5,798 nt of DNA from an uncultured Gammaproteobacteria bacterium (GCA_937926265.1 CALAZS010000013.1:1-5798); one strand, 5' to 3'. Positions 1 through 5,752 are shown, counted from the stretch's first letter. Notes: a model not told the origin generated them from the letters alone. Numbers and translations are program-made.

Positions 1-38
1 AGAGAATATCCACAGTTTCGAAACAATGAGTTAGAGAA

Positions 39-1112
39 ATGAAATTTGTCGACGAAGTGATAATCAAAGTGATAGCCGGGGATGGTGGAAACGGCTGCGT
101 CAGCTTTCGTCGCGAAAAATACATCCCCAAGGGTGGTCCCGACGGTGGAGATGGCGGTGATGGTGGCAGTGTCTGGCTGGTTGCCAATTCCGGATTGAAT
201 ACCCTGGTGGATTTCCGTCACAAGCGTACCCACAAAGCCGAGCGCGGTGAAAATGGCATGGGCCGTCAGATGACCGGTCACAAAGGTGCTGATGTTGAAA
301 TCCAGGTACCGCTGGGAACCCGGGTGACAGATGTTGAAACCGACGAAATGCTGGGTGAACTGGTTGAGCACGAACAGCGTCTGCTGGTTGCCAAAGGCGG
401 GTTTCATGGCATTGGCAATACCCGTTTTAAAAGCAGTACCAACCGTGCGCCCAGACAGGCTACCCATGGCACAGAAGGTGAACGCCGCGAACTCAAACTG
501 GAATTGATTCTGTTAGCTGATGTTGGACTGCTTGGATTACCGAATGCTGGCAAGTCCAGCCTGATCAGCAAGGTTTCCAGTGCCCGTCCCAAAGTCGCCG
601 ATTATCCGTTTACCACGCTATACCCCAATCTTGGTGTTGTCAGGGTTGATGATAACCGCAGCTTTGTCATCGCTGATATTCCAGGCGTAATCGAAGGGGC
701 CGCCGAAGGTGCCGGGCTGGGTATTCAGTTTCTGAAGCACTTATCAAGAACGCGTTTATTACTGCACCTGGTGGATATGGCGCCAATGGATGAAGAACAT
801 GATTTGGCCGGTGACGTTAAACGAATTATTGCCGAGGTGGAAAAATACGGTGGTGAACTGGCTGATCGCGAACGTTGGCTGGTACTGACTAAAAAAGACC
901 TGGTGCTTGAAGAAGATTTTGAACTCAGAAAGAAACAATTGCTGGAAGCTCTCAACTGGCAGCAACCGGTGTATGATATTTCCTCAATGACCGGTGAAGG
1001 AACAAGGCAAATGGTTTTCGACCTGATGGATAAACTGGAACAATTAAAAACTGAAGAAATGCAGCCGGAACAGGAAGAAATTGACGACTCGCCTTATAAT
1101 CCGCTGAGTTAA
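39..1112 (+). CDS. obgE: Obg-family GTPase ObgE/CgtA
   Basis: Obg GTPases bind GTP/GDP and act in late 50S ribosomal subunit assembly, in links to the stringent response and in chromosome partition; they are cytoplasmic and ribosome-associated. The 357-residue product starts MKFVDEV and has the glycine-rich Obg fold at about 1-158, with GDGGNGCVSFRREK at 14-27 and a Gly/Asp run at 32-43. The G domain follows: G1 GLPNAGKS 166-173, G2 region YPFTTLYPNLG 189-199, G3 DIPG 213-216, G4 TKKD 284-287 and G5 SSMTGEG 315-321. G4 departs from the usual NKxD. The acidic C-terminal tail is short, so the protein is smaller than E. coli ObgE (about 390 residues). The ATG at 39 fits the family start; upstream is only a weak GAGA-type ribosome site and a 10-bp palindrome at 15-24. 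rpmA, the usual upstream neighbour, would lie outside the window. proB follows after 35 bases. Confidence 0.97.
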   Translation: MKFVDEVIIKVIAGDGGNGCVSFRREKYIPKGGPDGGDGGDGGSVWLVANSGLNTLVDFRHKRTHKAERGENGMGRQMTGHKGADVEIQVPLGTRVTDVETDEMLGELVEHEQRLLVAKGGFHGIGNTRFKSSTNRAPRQATHGTEGERRELKLELILLADVGLLGLPNAGKSSLISKVSSARPKVADYPFTTLYPNLGVVRVDDNRSFVIADIPGVIEGAAEGAGLGIQFLKHLSRTRLLLHLVDMAPMDEEHDLAGDVKRIIAEVEKYGGELADRERWLVLTKKDLVLEEDFELRKKQLLEALNWQQPVYDISSMTGEGTRQMVFDLMDKLEQLKTEEMQPEQEEIDDSPYNPLS

Positions 1113-1147
1113 TCTACAGGTAAGTACGAAATTTATTCATTCCATTT

Positions 1148-2272
1148 ATGTTTGAACGCAAAGACATACCAAACACCAAACGCTGGGTCGTTAAGATCGG
1201 CAGCGCCATGCTCACCGGCAATGGACAGGGACTTGATCGCGAAGCCTTTTCCGGCTGGGTGGATCAGCTCGCGGAGTGGGTAAAGCGGGGCAATGAACTT
1301 GTACTGGTTTCCTCGGGTGCTGTTGCTGAAGGTATGTGCCGCATAGGTATTGCCCAGCGTCCAACGGCACTGCATGAATTACAGGCGGTTGCCGCTATCG
1401 GCCAGATGGGTCTGGTGAAGGCCTGGGAAACCTGTTTTGCCAAACGGGATATGCACACTGCCCAGGTGCTGTTAACCCATGATGACCTGACTAACCGACG
1501 TCGCTATCTTAATGCCCGCAGTACTCTCAGGACCTTGTTGGGTATGGGGGTGGTGCCGGTAGTCAATGAAAACGATGCAGTGGCAAACGAAGAATTACGT
1601 TTCGGTGATAACGATACGCTTGCGGCATTGGTTGCCAACCTGGTTCAGGCAGACCTTCTTATTTTATTAACTGACCAGGATGGACTGTATACCGCCGATC
1701 CACGAACTGACAGTTCAGCAAAATTAATCGATGAGGCTGAAGCGATGGATGAATCTCTTGATCGAATGGCCGGTCAGGGAACAGGAACGCTGGGCAGGGG
1801 AGGCATGCAAACCAAGCTCAGGGCAGCGCGCATTGCCGCACGCTCGGGTACGGCGACCATTATTGCTTCAGGTGCGCTCGAAAACGGCCTTAAAAAAATC
1901 GCTGATGGCGATAGTGTTGGTACTTTGCTGGTTTCCAGCCAGAATCCGGATGCTGCCAGGAAACAATGGCTGGCAAGTCATCTGCAGGTCAAAGGTCACC
2001 TGGTACTTGATGATGGTGCGGTTAATGTTTTGAAAACATCTGGCAAAAGCCTGCTGCCGGTTGGCGTGATTTCTGTAAGTGGCGTATTCAATCGTGGTGA
2101 AGTGGTTTCCTGCGTGGATTACAACGGCTATGAAATCGCCCGGGGGCTGGTTAATTACGGTTCAACTGATGCCCAGAAAATTGTCGGTAAATCGTCAGAC
2201 CAGATTAAAGCCATCCTGGGTTATGTTGATGATGTAGAGTTGATTCATCGTGATAACCTGGTTCTGGTATGA
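1148..2272 (+). CDS. proB: Glutamate 5-kinase (gamma-glutamyl kinase), PUA-domain form
   Basis: ProB phosphorylates L-glutamate with ATP to gamma-glutamyl phosphate, the first and feedback-regulated step of proline synthesis in the cytoplasm. The 374-residue product has an amino-acid kinase domain at about 11-260: VKIGSA 15-20 with the catalytic lysine K16, SSGAVA 55-60, NENDAV 140-145, GDND 153-156, LLTDQDGLYTADPR 173-186, and a glycine-rich loop at 211-220 followed by K223. A PUA domain follows at about 280-360. The ending HRDNLVLV and phrases such as HELQAVAAIGQMGLV resemble Pseudomonas ProB as I recall it, and the length matches that family. No Shine-Dalgarno sequence is visible before the ATG, so it may rely on obgE transcription and translation. 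proA, the next enzyme in the pathway, is not adjacent, as is usual in Pseudomonas relatives. Transcription should end at the hairpin at 2401-2427. Confidence 0.97.
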   Translation: MFERKDIPNTKRWVVKIGSAMLTGNGQGLDREAFSGWVDQLAEWVKRGNELVLVSSGAVAEGMCRIGIAQRPTALHELQAVAAIGQMGLVKAWETCFAKRDMHTAQVLLTHDDLTNRRRYLNARSTLRTLLGMGVVPVVNENDAVANEELRFGDNDTLAALVANLVQADLLILLTDQDGLYTADPRTDSSAKLIDEAEAMDESLDRMAGQGTGTLGRGGMQTKLRAARIAARSGTATIIASGALENGLKKIADGDSVGTLLVSSQNPDAARKQWLASHLQVKGHLVLDDGAVNVLKTSGKSLLPVGVISVSGVFNRGEVVSCVDYNGYEIARGLVNYGSTDAQKIVGKSSDQIKAILGYVDDVELIHRDNLVLV

Positions 2273-2315
2273 CCTTTACTACCTGTAAACTCCCCAACTG
2301 TGCGCATTTTCGCCT

Positions 2316-2398
2316 TGCCTGAGGAATAACCTAGCAAGAGAATAACTTTGCCAGAGAATAAAAGGAAAAGCATAGTTGCTTTTCAAATTCTTCAGGCA
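2316..2398 (+). other. Nested stem-loop in the proB 3' untranslated region
   Basis: Seen directly: TGCCTGAGGAAT (2316-2327) and ATTCTTCAGGCA (2387-2398) can pair over 12 positions with one G-U wobble. Inside is a perfect 8-bp hairpin, GAAAAGCA (2365-2372), loop TAGT, TGCTTTTC (2377-2384). The 5' part holds three degenerate units of 16-17 bases beginning GAGGAATAAC, GAGAATAACT and GAGAATAAAA (from 2321, 2338 and 2354). The outer stem ends three bases before the A-tract of the terminator. It may protect the mRNA 3' end or assist termination. On the minus strand the inner hairpin is followed by a T-rich stretch and could be a back-up rpsT terminator. No function is known to me. Confidence 0.5.
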
Positions 2399-2400
2399 TA

Positions 2401-2427
2401 AAAAAACCGGCTTAAAGCCGGTTTTTT
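2401..2427. terminator. Bidirectional rho-independent terminator between proB and rpsT
   Basis: CCGGCT (2407-2412) and AGCCGG (2416-2421) form a GC-rich 6-bp stem with a 3-base loop. It is flanked by A6 at 2401-2406 and T6 at 2422-2427, so on either strand the hairpin is followed by a U-tract. It lies between the convergent genes proB and rpsT and should serve both. Confidence 0.95.
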
Positions 2428-2449
2428 GTATTGCTAGCAAGAAAAGCAA

Positions 2450-2710
2450 TCACATGGCACGAATTTGAGCATTCAGCCTGCTTTTATGACGCGCTGCTTT
2501 ATTCTTGTGGATCAAGCCTTTACTTGCAGTGCTGTCGATCATTGAGATAGCGGCAGTGTAAGCATTGGTTGCAGCTTCTTTGTCACCGGCTTCAATGGCG
2601 TAAACAACTTTCTTGATGCTGGTGCGAAAAGCACTACGTTGTGAAGTGTTACGCTGACGACTTTTCTCTGCTTGTTTTGCTCTTTTACGAGCCTGTGCTG
2701 AATTTGCCAC
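2450..2710 (-). CDS. rpsT: 30S ribosomal protein S20
   Basis: S20 binds 16S rRNA early in 30S subunit assembly. The 86-residue product, beginning MANSAQARKRAKQAEK, is very basic. It has the S20 pattern throughout: RRSxxRTxIKKV-like sequence in the middle (here RSAFRTSIKKV), IEAGDKEAA, and the hallmark KGLIHKNKAARHKSRL near the C-terminus. Length matches the family (E. coli 87). The start is GTG at 2710-2708, which gives the conserved MAN N-terminus and is preceded by AGGAG at a 6-base spacing. The noncanonical start recalls E. coli rpsT, which starts with UUG and is autoregulated at translation. The gene is transcribed alone, divergent from murJ and convergent with proB. Confidence 0.98.
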   Translation of the reverse strand: MANSAQARKRAKQAEKSRQRNTSQRSAFRTSIKKVVYAIEAGDKEAATNAYTAAISMIDSTASKGLIHKNKAARHKSRLNAQIRAM

Positions 2711-2716
2711 AAGGCA

Positions 2717-2721
2717 CTCCT
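2717..2721 (-). promoter_or_regulatory. Ribosome binding site of rpsT
   Basis: On the minus strand AGGAG is followed by 6 bases and then the GTG start. It fixes the start codon and is the only strong Shine-Dalgarno sequence before a gene in this window. Confidence 0.85.
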
Positions 2722-2753
2722 GCTAAATAATTCTGTAAATTCAAAGACGCGCG

Positions 2754-2782
2754 ATTTTGAACCATTGAGTCAGGCTTGTCAA
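2754..2782 (-). promoter_or_regulatory. Sigma-70 promoter of rpsT
   Basis: On the minus strand a perfect -35 box TTGACA (2782-2777) is separated by 17 bases from CAAAAT (2759-2754), a 4/6 match to the -10 consensus. The next bases read CGCGCG, a GC-rich discriminator typical of ribosomal promoters under ppGpp control. The predicted transcript start is near 2747, giving a leader of about 37 bases before the GTG. Stringent control is inferred, not shown. Confidence 0.75.
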
Positions 2783-2796
2783 TATCGAAAATCCAA

Positions 2797-2816
2797 TTTT
2801 ATCAGGTTTTATCAGG
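2797..2816. repeat. Perfect 10-bp tandem repeat in the rpsT/murJ control region
   Basis: TTTTATCAGG occurs twice head to tail with no gap. The repeat begins about 15 bases upstream of the rpsT -35 box and 74 bases upstream of the murJ TTG start. The 10-bp period puts both copies on the same face of the DNA helix, so it could be a protein site or an UP-like element for rpsT, or a murJ control site. I see no convincing murJ promoter in 2783-2889. Confidence 0.6.
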
Positions 2817-2889
2817 CTCTAACTGGAAAATTTCTGTGTGTCTGGTCCTTGATATGGTAAAAAAGACAAAAAATATAGCGGTGTAATAA

Positions 2890-4425
2890 TTGTCTTCTCT
2901 CGTTAAATCTGTTTCCAAGGTTGGTAGCAATACCATGTTGTCCCGCGTCCTCGGTTTTGTCAGGGACATGGTATTTGCCAACGTTTTTGGGGCCAGCGGC
3001 AACACCGATGCTTTCTTCGTCGCTTTCAAAATTCCGAATTTTTTGCGCCGTCTGTTTGCTGAAGGTGCGTTTGCCACCGCTTTTGTACCGGTTTTAAGCG
3101 AATATAAAGCCAACCGCGATTATAAGGATCTCAAAACTTTTGTGGATCATGTGGCGGGTACTCTTGGCCTGGTGCTGCTTGTTATCAGTTTCATCGGCGT
3201 TATCGGGGCCCCGGTTCTGGTCATGATTTTTGCCCCCGGGTTTTATGACGAACCGGTCAAGCAGGCGCTGGCCACTGATATGCTGCGTTTGACTTTTCCT
3301 TACCTGCTGTTCATTTCTCTGACAGCTTTTGCCGGCGGTATTTTGAATACCCATGGTCGCTTTGGAGTGCCGGCATTCACGCCAGTTCTGCTGAACCTGG
3401 TGATGATCGGATGCGCTTTGTGGCTCTCACCAAACATGGATGAACCGATTATGGCACTGGCCTGGGGAGTTCTGATTGCAGGGATTACCCAGTTTGTTTT
3501 CCAGTTGCCTTTTCTCAACCAGATTAAAATGCTTCCACGCTTTAAGGTGGTCAGAAATGACGAAGGTGTGAAGCGGATTCTCAAACTGATGGGGCCTGCG
3601 CTGTTTGGTGTTTCCGTTACCCAGTTGAACCTTCTGATTGACACCATGATTGCTTCTTTCCTGGTCAGTGGTTCGATTTCCTGGCTGTATTATTCAGACC
3701 GTTTGATGGAGTTTCCTCTCGGTATTCTTGCTGTTGCGCTTGGTACAGTGGTTCTACCGGGGCTGTCCAAAAGCCATGCACAACAATCAAGCCGGGCTTT
3801 TAACGACATGCTTGACTGGGGGCTGCGCCTGCTGCTGATACTGGGAGTGCCATCAGCTGTGGGTCTGGCGTTGCTGGCCCAGCCAATGATTGCCACCCTG
3901 TTTCAATCCGGTGTGTTTGATGCGCACGATGTAACAATGGCCACCTACAGTTTGTGGGCCTACAGTCTCGGGTTAATCGGTTTCATGCTGATTAAAGTGC
4001 TGGCCCCCGGGTTTTACTCCCGACAGGATACCAGGACACCGGTTCGTATCGCGGTTATCGCGATGGTTGCGAATATGGTTATGAATCTTATTTTTGTCAT
4101 GCCCTTAAAACATGCCGGGCTGGCCCTGGCAACTTCCCTGGCGGCAATTCTCAATGCCTGGCTTTTATATCGCGGTCTGCGCCGCGAGGGTGTTTACACT
4201 CCCTGTGAAGGTTGGGGCTGGATTCTGTCACGCATTCTGATTGCCAGTCTGTTAATGGTTGTCGCGATTGTCATGCTCAATCCTGCGCAGGAATTCTGGC
4301 TTGGACAGCAACGCCTGGATAAAGCCTTATATCTGGCGGGCTTGATTACTGCAGGGGCTATCACTTATTTTTCTGTACTTTATATATTCGGTGTGCGTAT
4401 GCACCATTTTCGTCATCGCCCCTGA
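2890..4425 (+). CDS. murJ: Lipid II flippase MurJ (MviN)
   Basis: MurJ, a MOP-superfamily membrane protein, flips undecaprenyl-linked lipid II across the inner membrane for peptidoglycan synthesis. The 511-residue product equals the E. coli protein in length and is hydrophobic throughout, consistent with 14 transmembrane helices. Conserved marks include SRVLGFVRD 18-26, NTDAFFVAFKIPNFLRRLFAEGAF 38-61, FPYLL 136-140, MGPALFGVSVTQLN 234-247, YYSDRLMEFPLG 267-278, and LAPGFYSRQDTRTPV 371-385. The charged residues important in E. coli have counterparts one position later: R19, R25, D40, R53, D270 and R271. The start is TTG, chosen because the N-terminus MSSLVKS aligns with E. coli MNLLKSL and because an in-frame TAA lies directly before it. 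The next in-frame ATG (residue 16) would remove part of the first helix. No clear ribosome site is seen. ribF follows after 25 bases, probably in one operon. Confidence 0.96.
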   Translation: MSSLVKSVSKVGSNTMLSRVLGFVRDMVFANVFGASGNTDAFFVAFKIPNFLRRLFAEGAFATAFVPVLSEYKANRDYKDLKTFVDHVAGTLGLVLLVISFIGVIGAPVLVMIFAPGFYDEPVKQALATDMLRLTFPYLLFISLTAFAGGILNTHGRFGVPAFTPVLLNLVMIGCALWLSPNMDEPIMALAWGVLIAGITQFVFQLPFLNQIKMLPRFKVVRNDEGVKRILKLMGPALFGVSVTQLNLLIDTMIASFLVSGSISWLYYSDRLMEFPLGILAVALGTVVLPGLSKSHAQQSSRAFNDMLDWGLRLLLILGVPSAVGLALLAQPMIATLFQSGVFDAHDVTMATYSLWAYSLGLIGFMLIKVLAPGFYSRQDTRTPVRIAVIAMVANMVMNLIFVMPLKHAGLALATSLAAILNAWLLYRGLRREGVYTPCEGWGWILSRILIASLLMVVAIVMLNPAQEFWLGQQRLDKALYLAGLITAGAITYFSVLYIFGVRMHHFRHRP

Positions 4426-4430
4426 ATAAA

Positions 4431-4450
4431 TTGTCCAGTAAACTAGACAA
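4431..4450. promoter_or_regulatory. Near-perfect palindrome abutting the ribF start codon
   Basis: TTGTCCAGTAAACTAGACAA reads as TTGTC-c-AGT-aa-ACT-a-GACAA: 8 of 9 arm positions are complementary around a 2-base centre. It ends at the base before the ribF ATG and occupies the place where a Shine-Dalgarno sequence would be, and none is visible. It could be an operator or an RNA hairpin that gates ribF translation. The structure is seen; the role is inferred. Confidence 0.5.
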
Positions 4451-5383
4451 ATGCAAATCATTCGTGGACTTCACAACATCAGGGCGCATCATCAGAACAC
4501 CGTATTGACCATCGGGAATTTTGATGGAGTACATCTTGGCCACCAGGCAGTGTTGTCCGCAGTTGTGGAAAAGGCCCGCCAGCTTGAGGCAAGTTCCACG
4601 GTAATGATTTTTGAACCTCAGCCACTGGAGTTTTTTGCACCCGATAAAGCGCCGGCCAGGCTGACCAGGTTATCGGAAAAACTTCAGGCATTAAAAGACA
4701 GCAACATCGAACAGGTTCTGGTGATTCGATTTTCGCAGAGCTTTGCAGGGTTGGAAGCCGGGGATTTTATCCGTCAAATTCTTATTGATGGTTTACAGAT
4801 TCAGCATCTTTACGTGGGTGATGATTTTTGTTTCGGTAAAAACCGGGGTGGAAATTTTGCTACGCTGCAGGAGGCTGGTAAATCATTTGGGTTTGGAGTT
4901 GAAAACCTGCACACCATAGCCGATGACGAAGGTCGCTATAGCAGCACCAGGGTTCGCGAACATCTTAAAGACGGAGATTTTTACCAGGCGGAAAAATGTC
5001 TGGGACGCCCCTACGTAATGTGTGGCAGGGTTGCCCATGGTCATAAACAGGGCAGAAGGATTGGTTATCCAACTATCAATATCGAACTGAAGCGGAACCT
5101 TAGTCCTTTGTTGGGCGTTTTTGCGGTCAGGGTTTTTGGCCTGAGTGGCGATGACGGATTAAACGGTGTTGCCAGTATTGGTAATCGTCCGGTGGTTGAA
5201 AACGATGATCATTACCTACTTGAGGTTTACATTTTTGATTTTGACCGCGAAGTTTACGGTGAACATGTCCAGGTTGAGTTTGTCAGTCATATACGGCCGG
5301 AAATGAATTTTGATTCTTTTGACTCTCTCAAGCAGCGCATTGATGATGATGCACGTCAGGCGCGAGAGCTGCTTGCTCAATAG
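4451..5383 (+). CDS. ribF: Bifunctional riboflavin kinase / FAD synthetase
   Basis: RibF phosphorylates riboflavin to FMN and then adenylylates FMN to FAD in the cytoplasm. The 310-residue product (E. coli 313) has an N-terminal nucleotidyltransferase domain with GNFDGVHLGHQ 22-32, FEPQP 54-58, YVGDDFCFGKNRGG 121-134 and SSTRVR 164-169. The C-terminal riboflavin kinase domain follows from about 183, with GRVAHGHKQGRRIGYPTIN 192-210 containing the PTxN metal/nucleotide site, IGNRPVVE 243-250, LLEVYIFDF 256-264 with the likely catalytic E258, and HIRPEMNFDS 280-289. All key motifs are present. The start MQIIRGLHNI matches the family N-terminus. It lies between murJ and ileS as in Pseudomonas relatives. 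The gap to ileS, 369 bases, is longer than I would expect and is filled by two structured repeats. Confidence 0.97.
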   Translation: MQIIRGLHNIRAHHQNTVLTIGNFDGVHLGHQAVLSAVVEKARQLEASSTVMIFEPQPLEFFAPDKAPARLTRLSEKLQALKDSNIEQVLVIRFSQSFAGLEAGDFIRQILIDGLQIQHLYVGDDFCFGKNRGGNFATLQEAGKSFGFGVENLHTIADDEGRYSSTRVREHLKDGDFYQAEKCLGRPYVMCGRVAHGHKQGRRIGYPTINIELKRNLSPLLGVFAVRVFGLSGDDGLNGVASIGNRPVVENDDHYLLEVYIFDFDREVYGEHVQVEFVSHIRPEMNFDSFDSLKQRIDDDARQARELLAQ

Positions 5384-5392
5384 TGTTTATAT

Positions 5393-5507
5393 AGACTAGC
5401 CGTAACCTAGTGTCTTTTGCTGGACACTCAAGTACATCCATGTATCGTTCGACCTCGGACTTCCTGTCCTCGGACGCCAGAAAAAGACACTAGGTTAAGC
5501 CCAGTCT
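5393..5507 (-). repeat. Structured palindromic repeat, copy 1 (read on minus strand)
   Basis: Outer arms 5404-5423 and 5477-5496 are inverted repeats matching at 19 of 20 positions (AACCTAGTGTCTTTTGCTGG on the left). The match extends with 3 mismatches to 5393 and 5507. On the minus strand the interior holds two small hairpins: GGAC-aggaa-GTCC (5469-5457) and TACA-TGGA-TGTA (5444-5433), followed by CTTGAGTGTCC. This core aligns with that of copy 2 at 5558-5666, while the outer arms differ in sequence. An 8-bp direct repeat CCTCGGAC lies at 5453-5460 and 5468-5475. It may be a DNA palindrome of a dispersed family or a structured RNA. No transposase is nearby and no target duplication was recognised. 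Confidence 0.75.
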
Positions 5508-5557
5508 TTACTCCGTTGAAAAATACACTATACGCCGATCAACCTACTCACTTCATA

Positions 5558-5666
5558 GCTGGGTTGATGGACTGGTTTTCTCAGGTGTCTGAGGGCATGG
5601 ATGCCCGAAGTCAAGTGACCATGGATGGCTTGAACGTCCTGAAGAAAACCAGTCCATTAAGCCAGC
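5558..5666 (+). repeat. Structured palindromic repeat, copy 2 (read on plus strand)
   Basis: Outer arms 5558-5585 and 5638-5666 are inverted repeats with two mismatches and one 1-base gap; the best block is ATGGACTGGTTTTCT against AGAAAACCAGTCCAT. Inside are GGGCA-TGGA-TGCCC (5593-5606, perfect) and CCA-TGGA-TGG (5619-5628), the latter enclosed by TCAAG (5611-5615) and CTTGA (5629-5633). Relative to copy 1 the first hairpin changes GGAC/GTCC to GGGC/GCCC, a compensating pair change, and CATGGATG then CTTGA and GTCC recur in the same order. Its GGA loops are on the strand that a ribF-ileS transcript would carry. Function unknown. Confidence 0.75.
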
Positions 5667-5752
5667 AGTGAAATATGGTGTGATGAAATCGAAATTACAG
5701 TTAGAATGGCAGGCTATTTATCAATGTTTTCAATTTGTTATCAAAGCAGTCA

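Larger units (their letters stand above)
5384..5752. other. ribF-ileS intergenic region, 369 bases, no credible gene
   Basis: The region holds two structured repeats of one family in opposite orientations (5393-5507 and 5558-5666), a 50-base spacer between them, and 86 bases of plain AT-rich sequence before ileS. No protein gene is credible: the one open frame across it (from a TTG at 5417 to 5671) runs through both repeats and has a low-complexity, unrecognised product. No convincing ileS promoter or Shine-Dalgarno sequence is seen in 5667-5752; TAGAAT at 5702-5707 resembles a -10 box but lacks a -35 partner. No T-tract terminator follows either repeat on the plus strand, so ribF-ileS read-through is possible. 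Confidence 0.7.

Noticed and set aside
15..24. GTTTCGAAAC palindrome upstream of obgE
   Set aside because: A perfect 10-bp palindrome, but short and isolated at the window edge; chance cannot be excluded and no family is recognised.
1731..2033. A 100-codon plus-strand open frame inside proB
   Set aside because: It lies wholly within the intact proB gene in another frame, and its product looks random.
2849..2878. TTGATA with a downstream ATATAG-like box as the murJ promoter
   Set aside because: Good -10 matches require a 19-base spacing and would put the transcript start close to or inside the start codon.
2802..3113. A 103-codon minus-strand open frame overlapping the murJ start
   Set aside because: It is antisense to the conserved MurJ N-terminus, has no family resemblance, and would end inside the rpsT/murJ control region.
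4426..4450. FMN riboswitch upstream of ribF
   Set aside because: The gap from murJ is only 25 bases, too short for an FMN aptamer, and none of its conserved segments is present.
5393..5666. CRISPR array or insertion sequence between ribF and ileS
   Set aside because: There are only two inverted copies with differing arms, no regular spacers, no transposase gene and no recognised target duplication.
5417..5671. An 84-codon open frame between ribF and ileS
   Set aside because: It starts with TTG inside an arm of the first repeat, crosses both structured repeats, has no ribosome site, and its product has no recognisable domain.
5702..5707. TAGAAT as a -10 box for ileS
   Set aside because: It matches 5 of 6 positions but has no acceptable -35 box at 16-18 bases upstream, so a promoter is not supported.
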